The notes under the pieces: generated by a model
What the model saw: only the letters and a program-made list of their open reading frames with translations
Databases searched by the model: none
What the model was told of the DNA's origin: nothing
NCBI RefSeq assembly: GCF_006716125.1
Contig: NZ_VFOM01000002.1
Span: forward strand, 192,174 to 256,173
DNA length: 64,000 nucleotides
Origin: Homoserinimonas aerilata
GTDB lineage: Bacteria; Actinomycetota; Actinomycetes; Actinomycetales; Microbacteriaceae
Direction of reading: 5' to 3'
Shown here: positions 8,984 to 16,792 of the stretch, one piece after another
Layout: the number at the start of each line of letters is the position of its first letter
Numbering within the stretch: position 1 is the stretch's first letter
Position numbers and translations under genes: made by a program

Positions 8984-10426
8984 CTACGAGAGGTCGACAT
9001 GCCTGCGCACGCGGGCGACGATCGGCCCGAGCGCGAACGCGACCGCGAACAGTGCCAGGATGCCCCACGAGAACGGGCCGTAGCCCTCCTCCGCCACGAG
9101 CACCGGCAGGTTCTGCAGGATGATCACGAAGAACGCGAGCAGCCCGAGCAGCCCGAGGCCCGGCGCCACGAGCGTCTTCCAGCGGCTGAGCTCGTGGTGC
9201 TCGCGTCGCAGCAGCACGATCACGGCGGTGCTCGTGATGACGAGGAGCAGCACAATGCCGACCGCCGAGATGCCGCCCAGCCAGGTGTAGAACTGGTTGA
9301 TCGGGTCGAGCCCGAGCAGCACGGCGGCAATGACCAGCACGGCGACGACGGCCGAGGTGACAAGCGAGGCGAGCGCGGGCGAGCCGTGCTTCTGGTGCGG
9401 GCGCGAGAGCCGCTCGGCAAAGACGCCCTTCTTGGAGAGGGCGAAGACGTAGCGTGCCCCGATGTTATGGAACGACAGGATGCACGCGAACAGGCTTGTC
9501 ACGAACAGCAACTGGATGATGTGCCCGCCGACGGAGCCGAGATACGCCTCCGTCGTGGTCGCCAGGATGCTGCCGGCGTTCTCGCCCGCGTTCGCGACGA
9601 TGTCGCTCTCACCGTTGGCGGTGATGAGCACCCAGCTGGACAGCGTGTAGAAGACGCCGATGAGGATGAGCGAGATGTAGGTGGCGCGGGGGATCGTGCG
9701 CTCCGGGTTCTTCGCCTCGTCGCGGAACACGGCGGTCGCCTCGAAGCCGATGAAGCTGAGGATGGCGAAAAGGATCGCGAAACCGGGCGCGCCCGACACG
9801 ATCTCGGCCGGCGTGACGATGCCCGTCGAGAAGCCCTCAGGGCCTCCGCCCCCGAAGACGACCACGGCGTCGAGTACCAGCACGATGGCGACCTCGGCGA
9901 TGAGGAGTACGCCGAGGATCTTGCCCGAGAGGTTGATGTTGAGGTAGCCGAGCGCAGACACGACGACGAACCCGACGATCGCGTAGACCCACCACGGCAC
10001 AGCGGGCAGGCCGTAGCTCTGCAGGAGAGCGTCGAAGCCCGGGCCAAAGATGCCGAAGACACCGGCCTCGAGTGCCAGATATGACAGCAGCGCGGCGAAC
10101 GCGGCACCGAGGCCTGCGCTACGGCCGAGACCCTTGTCGACATAGGCGAAGAAGGCGCCTGCCGACTTCACGAACGGGGTGGCCGTCGTGAACCCGACCG
10201 CGAACAGCAGCAGGACGGCGGTGACGACGACGAAGGTGAACGGAAAACCGGCGCCGTTGCCGTTGGCGATGCCGAGCGGCACCGGCCCGCCGATGACGCC
10301 GAGCGGCGAAGCAGCCGCGACGACGATGAAGACGATGCTGGCGACGCCGAGCGAACCGCGGAGGGTGCGCGACGGCACCGCGGCCGGTTCGGCGGCCTCG
10401 GGGACGACTGTTGTTGTCGATGACAT
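8984..10426 (-). CDS. APC-family amino acid/polyamine permease
   Basis: Secondary transporter of 480 residues with about twelve hydrophobic segments. The first helix carries the glycine-rich break seen in APC proteins (ASPLGVIGGPV near 39-49), and the helix 6 region includes LSFIGFEATAVFRDEAKNPERTIPRA, the family's FxGFE and consensus amphipathic loop. It follows two flavoprotein genes in the same direction with a 90-base gap, so it probably imports the substrate, or an amino-acid form of it, used by that cluster. The exact solute cannot be read from sequence. Its own start is a clear ATG (MSSTTTVV). Confidence 0.9.
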   Translation of the reverse strand: MSSTTTVVPEAAEPAAVPSRTLRGSLGVASIVFIVVAAASPLGVIGGPVPLGIANGNGAGFPFTFVVVTAVLLLFAVGFTTATPFVKSAGAFFAYVDKGLGRSAGLGAAFAALLSYLALEAGVFGIFGPGFDALLQSYGLPAVPWWVYAIVGFVVVSALGYLNINLSGKILGVLLIAEVAIVLVLDAVVVFGGGGPEGFSTGIVTPAEIVSGAPGFAILFAILSFIGFEATAVFRDEAKNPERTIPRATYISLILIGVFYTLSSWVLITANGESDIVANAGENAGSILATTTEAYLGSVGGHIIQLLFVTSLFACILSFHNIGARYVFALSKKGVFAERLSRPHQKHGSPALASLVTSAVVAVLVIAAVLLGLDPINQFYTWLGGISAVGIVLLLVITSTAVIVLLRREHHELSRWKTLVAPGLGLLGLLAFFVIILQNLPVLVAEEGYGPFSWGILALFAVAFALGPIVARVRRHVDLS

Positions 10427-10516
10427 GGTGGGTGGTCCGTTCGGAACGAAGAGAAGAAGGGCAGGTGGAGAAAAAGTAGCGGCGCCCCGGCTGCTGCGGC
10501 GCTTCGTGACCTTTTA

Positions 10517-11722
10517 TTACCGGGCGGACTTCTGAGCATCCGGTGCCGGCGGCACGCCGATCGCCCACTCATACGGCGGCTCCGCGTCGTTGACGAGGTG
10601 GTCGCCGATGATGCGCGCCTTGAATGCGACAGGGTTGTGCGAGCCGACCGTGCGGGCGTTGCGCCAGTGCCGGTCGAGGGCGAGGCCAGTCGAGGTGGCG
10701 GATGCGCCGAGCGCGTCGAAAAGGCTGGTCGCGGCCCTCAGCGACAGCTCGGCGACGATTGCCTGCGCTCGTGCGGACGCGATCTCCGCCTCGCGCCTGC
10801 TCGCCGCCCGCTCCTCCGGGGTGCGGGCCTCATAGGCGAGCTGCAGTTCCTCTGCGGCCCGCAGCACGACGGCCTCCGCAGCAAAGGCGTCTGCCGAGAT
10901 TCGGCCCACGATCTCGAGCACCTGCGGGTCGTGGCGCGTCTGGGCGGCGTTACCGTGGCTGAACGAGCGCGCCCGCGTGGCCACCTGGTGCACGGCATCC
11001 GACTCCGCCGCCCGGGCGATGCCGGCCTGCACGGCGACGAGCACGAGCTGGTACAGCGATGTCTGGTACGAGAAGCGCTCCGCGAAGGGGTGCACATGCT
11101 CGGCCCGCACGGGGGCCGCGTCGAAGACGGTCGTGCCGCTGCCGGTGAGCCGCTGCCCGAAGCCCGTCCAGTCGTCGCTCACGGTCACCGCATCCGTCGC
11201 CGTGCTCACAAGCGCTGCGACCTCTGTGCCGTCAGGGGCGAGGGCGGATGCGTCGATCCATTCTGCGAAGATACTGCCGGTCGAGTAGTACTTGCGCCCC
11301 GTGATGGTGAAGTCGTCGCCGGCGGCTGTCAACCGCGTGGTCGTGTCGCCGAGCGCGACGGAGCCGATCTCGGTGACGGCATTGCCGACGAGCTCACCCG
11401 AGGCGAAGCGGCGCAGCCACTCCTCGCGTTCGGAGGAGGCCGGCGCGCAGAGGCGATCTTCGACGAAGGCGAGATGCCCGCGCAGGGCCTGCGGCACATG
11501 CGGGTCGGCTGCGGCGAGCTCGACGAGCAGGCGGAACAGCTCCGGCAGGCTCGCCCCGTCGCCGCCGAACTCCCGCGGCACGCGAACCCCCGTGAAGCCG
11601 GACTGCTTGAGCCAGCCGATCTGCTCGAACGGAAGCACGCGGTCGAGCTCACGCTGCAGTGAACCCTCGGCGATACGCGCGAAGACCGGCCGGTACTTGG
11701 CCGCGAGCGCTGCGTAGCCCAT
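10517..11722 (-). CDS. acyl-CoA dehydrogenase-fold flavoprotein (DszC/SfnB-like)
   Basis: A 401-residue protein with the acyl-CoA dehydrogenase fold: N-terminal helical domain, beta domain (GRKYYSTGSIFAEW near 145-158) and C-terminal helical domain (HWRNARTVGSHNP near the end). That last pattern and the absence of the catalytic glutamate context of true dehydrogenases place it with the FMN-dependent SfnB/DszC monooxygenase branch, which oxidises organosulfur or similar heteroatom compounds with reduced flavin. Its ATG overlaps the upstream paralogue's TGA by one base (TGATG), showing coupling. The two are a divergent paralogous pair and may form different steps or a hetero-oligomer. Confidence 0.85.
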   Translation of the reverse strand: MGYAALAAKYRPVFARIAEGSLQRELDRVLPFEQIGWLKQSGFTGVRVPREFGGDGASLPELFRLLVELAAADPHVPQALRGHLAFVEDRLCAPASSEREEWLRRFASGELVGNAVTEIGSVALGDTTTRLTAAGDDFTITGRKYYSTGSIFAEWIDASALAPDGTEVAALVSTATDAVTVSDDWTGFGQRLTGSGTTVFDAAPVRAEHVHPFAERFSYQTSLYQLVLVAVQAGIARAAESDAVHQVATRARSFSHGNAAQTRHDPQVLEIVGRISADAFAAEAVVLRAAEELQLAYEARTPEERAASRREAEIASARAQAIVAELSLRAATSLFDALGASATSTGLALDRHWRNARTVGSHNPVAFKARIIGDHLVNDAEPPYEWAIGVPPAPDAQKSAR

Positions 11723-12954
11723 CAGGTGTACAGCGACACGGGCTGAATCGTGCCGTTCAGGTAGTGGGCGCCGACCTCGATCTTCTTGTAGTCGACAGGG
11801 TCGTGCAGGCTGTGCGTACGGATGTCGCGCCAGTGCCGGTCGAGCCCGACCGCCGCCCTCGTCGAACTCGCACCGGTCGCCTCGAACACGCGACTCGAGA
11901 CATCGAGGCCGACCTCTGTGGCAATGACCTTGAGCTGGGCGACCGCGATCTCGAGGGCGGCGCGATCATCGGATGTCGTGGCCGCCCCGAGCGCGACTGC
12001 CTCGTCGTAGCGTCGGTTCAGTCGGTCGGCGAGAGCCTCCACGGCGACCGTGCGGGCCACAAGCTCGCCGAAGAGGCGATGTGTGACCGGGTCGTCGGAG
12101 TAGCGGTCGACGCCGCTGAGGAACCAGCTCCCCGGGCGTGCCCGGGTGAGCTCGCGCGCCTGGGCGAGCGCGCCCTCAGCGATGCCGAGGTAGATGTTGC
12201 CGAACAGCAGCTGCACGCCGGGGGTGACGACCGAGGAGAAGGGCTCATCCTCGTCGACGCCGATGATGTCGTCGGGGCTGACCGCGACATCCGTGTACCG
12301 CACCGAGCCGCTCGCGCTGGCGCGGTAGCCCACGTTGTCCCAGTCGCCCGGGTGTTCGATGCCGGGTCGGTCGCCCTCGATCGCAAAGACCACGAGTCGG
12401 CCGTCGAGCGCACCGCCCTCAGCGACGGCGCCCGCGATGATGACATCGGCGACGGATGCCCCGGTCGCGAAGCGCTTGACGCCGCTCAGCCTGTAGCCGT
12501 CGCCGTCGGCGGTGAAAGCCAGGTCGGGGCTGACCGGGTTGAACGAGTCGCTCCAGACCCAGGAGCCCTCGGCGCTGCGGCGCAGCCACTCCGCCTGGCG
12601 GGCGGGGTCGGTGCCGTAGAACACGACGCAGGCCTGGTTGAGGTAGTGGTAGCCGAGGATCTGGGCGATGGATGCGTCGGCGCGGGCCAGCACGCGCGCC
12701 ACACCGAACGCGGTCTCCCAGTGGCCGCCGTGCCCGCCCGCCTGTGCGGGCACGAGCAGGTTCGCGAGTCCGCTCTCGCGTAGCAGCGCCAGCTGTTCGA
12801 CGGGCGGGGTGTTCGCCCTGTCGCGGGCCACCGCATCCTTGGCCAGCTCGTCGGCGACGGACTGCGCCACCGCCAGCCAGCGCTCGGACTCGGCGGCGGA
12901 GGCGACGCCCGACCAGGGGCTTCGCGTGCGCGGTGGTGTCGTGGTGATGGTCAT
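11722..12954 (-). CDS. acyl-CoA dehydrogenase-fold flavoprotein (DszC/SfnB-like)
   Basis: First gene of the leftward operon, 410 residues, same fold as its downstream neighbour. Visible hallmarks are GHGGHWETAFGVARVLARAD in the helical domain, the beta-domain pattern SGVKRFATGA, and HWRDIRTHSLHDP near the C-terminus, typical of SfnB/DszC-type flavin-dependent oxygenases. These use FMNH2 delivered by a separate reductase; no reductase gene is seen nearby. It starts 147 bases from the divergent DszA/NtaA-like gene, so the two transcripts probably share a regulatory region. Confidence 0.86.
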   Translation of the reverse strand: MTITTTPPRTRSPWSGVASAAESERWLAVAQSVADELAKDAVARDRANTPPVEQLALLRESGLANLLVPAQAGGHGGHWETAFGVARVLARADASIAQILGYHYLNQACVVFYGTDPARQAEWLRRSAEGSWVWSDSFNPVSPDLAFTADGDGYRLSGVKRFATGASVADVIIAGAVAEGGALDGRLVVFAIEGDRPGIEHPGDWDNVGYRASASGSVRYTDVAVSPDDIIGVDEDEPFSSVVTPGVQLLFGNIYLGIAEGALAQARELTRARPGSWFLSGVDRYSDDPVTHRLFGELVARTVAVEALADRLNRRYDEAVALGAATTSDDRAALEIAVAQLKVIATEVGLDVSSRVFEATGASSTRAAVGLDRHWRDIRTHSLHDPVDYKKIEVGAHYLNGTIQPVSLYT

Positions 12955-13101
12955 TCGTCCTCATTCGGCTGGGGCATACGTGCACCAGATCATCGCCGCC
13001 CGCGGCGCGGCATCCGGGTTCATGACGAAATGTTGCTGCGCGCGTGGCGCTCCCGGGCGAGGCGGCGCACCATTGAGTGCCCCCGCGCGAAAGGTCTCCT
13101 C
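12955..13101. promoter_or_regulatory. divergent promoter region of the flavin-oxygenase cluster
   Basis: This 147-base gap separates two oppositely transcribed oxygenase genes. It must hold promoters for both. I do not see a convincing -35/-10 pair or a long inverted repeat, only a GC-rich stretch and the ribosome site AAAGG (13090-13094) for the rightward gene. Confidence 0.4.
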
Positions 13102-14475
13102 ATGCCCGAAACTCCCCGCCAGATCCGCTTCAACGCCTTCGACATGAACTGCGTCGCCCACCAGTCCTCCGGCATGTGGCGGCACCCGCAGGACCGCTCG
13201 CGCGACTACAACAAGCTCAGCTACTGGACCGAGCTGGCCAAGCTGCTCGAACGCGGCCGCTTCGACGGCATCTTCATCGCGGATGTCCTCGGCACCTACG
13301 ACGTCTACGGTGACAGCAACGAGGCGCCCATCAAGCACGGCGCCCAGGTGCCCGTGAACGACCCGCTCATGCTCGTCTCCGCGATGGCCACCGTCACCGA
13401 GCACCTCGGATTCGGTGTCACCGCGGGCACGGCCTACGAGCATCCGTACCCCTTCGCGCGTCGGATGACGACACTCGACCACCTGACAGAAGGCCGCGTC
13501 GGCTGGAACGTCGTCACCGGCTACCTGCCCTCCGCCGCCCGCAACATGGGGCACGACGACCAGATGGAACACGACGAGCGTTACGCGCACGCCGACGAAT
13601 ACCTCGAGGTGCTCTACAAGCTGTGGGAGGGCTCCTGGGAGGACGACGCCGTCGTCGTCGATCGCGAGGCGGGCGTGTTCACCGACCCGTCGAAGGTGCA
13701 CGACATCGACCACAAGGGCAAATACTTCACGGTGCCCGGCATCCACATCTCCGAGCCGTCGCCGCAGCGCACGCCCGTGATCTACCAGGCCGGGGCGTCA
13801 CCGCGCGGCATCGAGTTCGCGGCGGGCAACGCCGAAGCCATCTTCGTCGCCTCGCCGACCAAGGAGATCCTGGCGGCGACCGTGAAGCGCATCCGCGACG
13901 CCCTCGAGACGGCCGGCCGTGACCGCCACTCGGCCCGCATCTACACGCTGCTCACGATCATCACCGACGAGACCCCGGATGCTGCGCGCGCGAAATACGA
14001 CGAGTACCTGTCGTACGCGAGCGAGGAGGGCGCGCTCGTCTTCATGTCCGGGTGGATGGGCATCGACCTGTCGCAGTACGACCTGAACGAGCCCGTCGGC
14101 AACGTCAAGAGCAACGCCATCCAGTCGGCCGTGACCAACTTTCAGCAGGCCAACGCCGAAGGCGGCGAATGGACGGTGGGTGACATCGCCCGGCACAGCG
14201 CCATCGGCGGGCTCGGCCCCACCATCGTCGGCTCGGGTGAAGAGATCGCCGACCAGCTGCAGGAGTGGGTCGCCGAGACCGACGTCGACGGCTTCAACAT
14301 CGCCTACGCGATCACGCCCGGCACCTTCGAGGATGTCATCAAGCATGTGGTGCCCGTGCTGCAGGCTCGCGGCGCCTACCCCACCGAATATGTGGAGGGC
14401 ACGCTGCGCCAGAAGCTGCACGGCAACGGCGACCGCCTGCCCGCAGAACACAAAGGCGCCCGCTACAAGGTGTAG
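13102..14475 (+). CDS. NtaA/SnaA/DszA-family FMN-dependent monooxygenase
   Basis: Bacterial-luciferase-like TIM-barrel monooxygenase, 457 residues from the ATG preceded by AAAGG. Family patterns visible are MNCVAHQSSGMWRHP near the N-terminus, GRFDGIFIADVLGTYDVY, FARRMTTLDHLTEGRVGWNVVT (split here only for reading) and YQAGASPRGIEFA. Relatives include nitrilotriacetate, pristinamycin and dibenzothiophene-sulfone monooxygenases, all needing external FMNH2. Together with the two DszC/SfnB-like genes across the gap it suggests stepwise oxidation of an organosulfur or amine substrate. The frame is open a further 24 codons upstream, but that extension is arginine-rich and lacks family similarity. 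Confidence 0.9.
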   Translation: MPETPRQIRFNAFDMNCVAHQSSGMWRHPQDRSRDYNKLSYWTELAKLLERGRFDGIFIADVLGTYDVYGDSNEAPIKHGAQVPVNDPLMLVSAMATVTEHLGFGVTAGTAYEHPYPFARRMTTLDHLTEGRVGWNVVTGYLPSAARNMGHDDQMEHDERYAHADEYLEVLYKLWEGSWEDDAVVVDREAGVFTDPSKVHDIDHKGKYFTVPGIHISEPSPQRTPVIYQAGASPRGIEFAAGNAEAIFVASPTKEILAATVKRIRDALETAGRDRHSARIYTLLTIITDETPDAARAKYDEYLSYASEEGALVFMSGWMGIDLSQYDLNEPVGNVKSNAIQSAVTNFQQANAEGGEWTVGDIARHSAIGGLGPTIVGSGEEIADQLQEWVAETDVDGFNIAYAITPGTFEDVIKHVVPVLQARGAYPTEYVEGTLRQKLHGNGDRLPAEHKGARYKV

Positions 14476-14493
14476 CGAGCGCCCTTCTCGGCT

Positions 14494-14553
14494 GCGAAGG
14501 GTCGAAATAAGCCCTTCCGCGGCTCAGGTGGGGAACATAGTGACCACTCGCGG
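14494..14553. repeat. family B inverted repeat, copy B1 (degenerate)
   Basis: Left half GCGAAGGGTCGAAATAAGCC and right half ending AGTGACCACTCGCGG resemble the two arms of the family B element (GCGAGTGGTCA ... TGACCNCTCGCGG). The left arm has several changes. It lies 18 bases after the monooxygenase stop. Confidence 0.6.
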
Positions 14554-14580
14554 GTGGGTGCGGGTGCGAGTGCGGGTGTG

Positions 14581-14784
14581 CGCTTGCCGCGAGTGGTCGC
14601 GGGGGTGCGTGGGTGTGCGCTTGCCGCGAGTGGTCGCGGGTGTGCGCGGGTGTGCGCTTTCCGCGAGTGGTCGCGGGGGTGTGCGGGTGTGCGCTTGCCG
14701 CGAGTGGTCGCGGGGGTGTGCGGGTGTGCGCTTGCCGCGAGTGGTCGCGGGGGTGTGCGGGTGTGCGCTTGCCGCGAGTGGTCG
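14581..14784. repeat. 37-bp tandem repeat array
   Basis: Six copies of CGCTTGCCGCGAGTGGTCG start at 14581, 14618, 14655, 14692, 14729 and 14766, an exact 37-base period. The spacer between cores is a G/T-rich run (GGGGGTGTGCGGGTGTG). Each core contains the left half-site of the family B inverted repeat, and the array is flanked by copies B1 and B2, so it looks like a B element that expanded by slippage. The period is not a multiple of three, and neither strand holds a credible gene. Confidence 0.85.
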
Positions 14785-14834
14785 AAAGTTGCCTCATGCG
14801 CGCGATTTTGGGGGTAGAAAGTGACCAATCGCGG
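14772..14834. repeat. family B inverted repeat, copy B2
   Basis: Outer arms CCGCGAGTGGTC (from 14772) and GACCAATCGCGG (to 14834) pair with one mismatch; inner parts are looser. The left arm is the last core of the 37-bp array. Confidence 0.7.
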
Positions 14835-14892
14835 AGAGGGGCGGGGGCGGAGAGGGGCGGGGGCGGAGAGGGGCGGGGCGGAGAGGGGCGGG
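14831..14892. repeat. 15-16 bp G-rich tandem repeat
   Basis: Four copies of GCGGAGAGGGGCGGG start at 14831, 14847, 14863 and 14878 (periods 16, 16, 15). The strand is almost pure purine plus C with G runs, so G-quadruplex formation is conceivable. With the neighbouring elements it fills the 459-base gap between converging genes; no coding potential is seen. Confidence 0.75.
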
Positions 14893-14910
14893 GGCAGAGA
14901 CCGGCTCCGC

Positions 14911-14941
14911 GAGTTACATCAGTCCTGAGTTACATCAGTCC
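14911..14941. repeat. 16-bp duplication over the padR stop
   Basis: GAGTTACATCAGTCC occurs at 14911-14925 and again at 14927-14941. The second copy contains the stop codon of the leftward PadR gene, so the gene end has been copied just beyond itself. Confidence 0.7.
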
Positions 14942-15546
14942 GCGAGGATGAGGTAGAGCGCCCGCCGGGTCTCGTCGAGCTTCTCGGCGGCCGCGGCGCG
15001 CTGCTCGTCGGTGGCGGAGAGCCTGAACTGGTGCACGACGCCCATGAGTTTGCCGATGCTCTCGTGCAGTGCCGTCTCGTGCTCGGAGCGCCCGGGAGTC
15101 GCATCCCACGCTTTGGCGAGATCTTCTGAATGCTCGTCGACGTAGGCGCGGCCGGCATCCGTCAGTTCGAATTCGGTGCGACGCCCGTCGCCGGTGGAGC
15201 TGATGAGCTCCTCGTCGACGAGCTGCTGCAGGGTCGGGTAGACGGAGCCGGGGCTGGGCCGCCACGTGCCGCCCGTCTTCTCGGCGATGGCCTTGATGAG
15301 GCCGTAACCGTTGGATGCTCCCTCGCCGAGCAGCGACAGGATGGCGAGGCGCACATCGCCGCGGCCGGCTCGGCGCTGGCCGCGGGGGCCGAAGCCGCCG
15401 CGGGCCCCGAACCCGGGCCCGAAGCCTTCACGCGGGCCGAAGCCTGCGCCGTGCTCGTGGCCGTGATGGCTGGGGTCGTGGTGGAAGCGTCGCCCGCCGC
15501 CTCGGCGGTCGTGCGGGGTGCTGTCTGTGAAGTGGTGGTTTCTCAT
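14935..15546 (-). CDS. PadR-family transcriptional regulator
   Basis: A 203-residue regulator. The PadR winged helix (RLAILSLLGEGASNGYGLIKAI ... SVYPTLQQLVDEELI, split for reading) covers about 68-125 and a helical dimerisation tail ends the protein. The first 60 residues are unusual: basic and rich in His, Gly, Phe and Arg (HDPSHHGHEHGAG, then GFGP-type repeats), as in a subgroup of actinobacterial PadR proteins. A ribosome site GAGAAG precedes the ATG. A concentric inverted repeat lies 19 bases upstream and probably mediates autoregulation. The divergent AEC carrier gene 124 bases away may be a co-regulated target. Confidence 0.9.
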   Translation of the reverse strand: MRNHHFTDSTPHDRRGGGRRFHHDPSHHGHEHGAGFGPREGFGPGFGARGGFGPRGQRRAGRGDVRLAILSLLGEGASNGYGLIKAIAEKTGGTWRPSPGSVYPTLQQLVDEELISSTGDGRRTEFELTDAGRAYVDEHSEDLAKAWDATPGRSEHETALHESIGKLMGVVHQFRLSATDEQRAAAAEKLDETRRALYLILAD

Positions 15547-15564
15547 TGAAGTCTTCTCTCGTTT

Positions 15565-15597
15565 GCGATAGCTCGAAGATATATCGCTGACTATCGC
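15565..15597. promoter_or_regulatory. probable PadR operator
   Basis: GCGATAG (15565-15571) and CTATCGC (15591-15597) form an inverted repeat almost exactly centred on the palindrome GATATATC (15578-15585). This A/T-rich nested symmetry stands out in GC-rich surroundings and resembles PadR-type sites. It lies in the divergent region between padR and the AEC gene. Confidence 0.65.
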
Positions 15598-15669
15598 TTG
15601 TCAAGAATAAATTGTGCGCAGCATCCGAGCCCGACGGATGCGTCGCCCGCCGTCTGTAAGAATGAACCA

Positions 15670-16590
15670 ATGGTTGGTGTACTGATCGGCTTCGCGATCA
15701 TCGCGGCGATCATCGGCACCGGTTACGTCATCGGGCGCATCAACCTGCTCGGCCCGCATGCGCAGCCCGTGCTCGCCCGCCTCGTCTACTTCGTGGCATC
15801 CCCGTGCCTGCTGTTCACGATCCTCGCCGAGGCGAAGGTCGAGAAGCTGTTCTCGCCGCTGCTCGTCGTCTCCCTCGTCGCGGCGCTCGCCGTGTTCGCC
15901 GTCTTCCTGCTGGTGGCCGTCGTCTTCTGGCGCCGAAAGATCCCCGAAGCGGTCATCGGGGCATTCGCGTCCGGCTACGTCAACGCCAACAACATCGGCA
16001 TCCCCGTCTCCGTCTATGTGCTCGGCGACATCAGCGCATCCGCCCCCGTCATCCTGCTGCAGCTGCTCGTGTTCGCCCCCATCGGCCTCGCCGTGCTCGA
16101 CATGACCACGGGCGGCCCCAGCTCGCTCGGCAAGATCGCCACCCAGCCGCTGCGCAACCCCATCATCATCGGCTCGCTGCTGGGCGTGATCTTCTCCATC
16201 GCCCACATCGAGGTGCCCGAGCCGATCATGCAGCCCTTCCACATCATCGGCGGTGCCGCCGTGCCGCTCATGCTCATCAGCTACGGAATCTCGTTGCACG
16301 GCCAGAAGATCCTGCAGGCCGGCTCCGCGCGGCGGGATGTCGTGGTCGCATCCGCGCTCAAACTGATCGTCATGCCCGTCGTCGCGTGGGCGGTCGGCGC
16401 GCTCGTCTTCGGGCTGAGCGGCCACGAACTGTTCGTCGTGGTGGCGCTCGCGGCACTGCCGGCCGCGCAGAACGTGTTCAACTTCGCGCAGCGCTACAAC
16501 AGGGGAGAGATCCTCGCCCGCGACACCGTCTTCGTGACGACACTCGGATCGCTGCCCGTTCTCGTGCTGCTGGCGGCGCTGCTGCACTGA
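15670..16590 (+). CDS. AEC-family (auxin efflux carrier-like) transporter
   Basis: Inner-membrane carrier, 306 residues from the ATG giving MVGVLIGF. About ten hydrophobic helices are visible, arranged as two halves, with the conserved polar pattern SGYVNANNIGIPVSVYVLG near 100-118 and ALPAAQNVFNFAQRY near 265-280, both typical of AEC proteins such as MdcF and bacterial malate/malonate or amino-acid carriers. The substrate is unknown. A longer in-frame extension upstream encodes a hydrophilic, non-conserved leader and overlaps the promoter region, so I reject it. The adjacent PadR operator suggests shared control. Confidence 0.88.
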   Translation: MVGVLIGFAIIAAIIGTGYVIGRINLLGPHAQPVLARLVYFVASPCLLFTILAEAKVEKLFSPLLVVSLVAALAVFAVFLLVAVVFWRRKIPEAVIGAFASGYVNANNIGIPVSVYVLGDISASAPVILLQLLVFAPIGLAVLDMTTGGPSSLGKIATQPLRNPIIIGSLLGVIFSIAHIEVPEPIMQPFHIIGGAAVPLMLISYGISLHGQKILQAGSARRDVVVASALKLIVMPVVAWAVGALVFGLSGHELFVVVALAALPAAQNVFNFAQRYNRGEILARDTVFVTTLGSLPVLVLLAALLH

Positions 16591-16601
16591 GGGCGATGCT
16601 C

Positions 16602-16668
16602 TCGCCCGACACCTCACGACACAGCCGCCCCTCAGGCGCGTGCAGGTGTGTCGCGAAGTGTCGGGTGA
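16602..16668. repeat. family E inverted repeat
   Basis: Left arm TCGCCCGACACCTCACGACA (from 16602) pairs imperfectly with the right arm ending TGTCGCGAAGTGTCGGGTGA (to 16668); the outer 11 bases differ at one position. It begins 12 bases after the AEC stop. Only one copy is seen in the window. Confidence 0.7.
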
Positions 16669-16715
16669 ACGATGAAGGGGGCGGATGCTCGCCCCGGTCG
16701 GCCAGGTCGCCGGCA

Positions 16716-16739
16716 CCCGTACTCCCCAGGGAGTACGGG
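16716..16739. promoter_or_regulatory. palindromic operator upstream of sensor kinase
   Basis: CCCGTACTCC and GGAGTACGGG form a perfect 10-bp inverted repeat around CCAG, 54 bases before the kinase start. GTACTCC/GGAGTAC half-sites of this type fit a dimeric NarL-family regulator, so autoregulation by the downstream regulator is likely. It could alternatively act as a short hairpin in the leader RNA. Confidence 0.7.
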
Positions 16740-16792
16740 CCGCAATCCGCACACCGGATGCCGCGGCCCCGCCGTGTAAGTACGCTGTGAGA

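Noticed and set aside
7021..10084. Two 526-codon frames antisense to acsA and the APC permease
   Set aside because: Low-complexity, charge-rich shadows of well-supported genes.
12961..13746. 261-codon minus-strand frame
   Set aside because: Antisense to the DszA-like monooxygenase; composition is that of a shadow frame.
14581..14784. 37-bp periodic repeats as a CRISPR array
   Set aside because: The repeat units abut with a near-constant 18-base filler, spacers are not unique, and no cas gene is near; it is a simple tandem array.
14180..14828. Repeat-derived proteins on both strands around the 37-bp array
   Set aside because: Repetitive peptides such as REWSRG and SRQAHT arise in several frames at once because of the tandem repeats; no ribosome site or homology.
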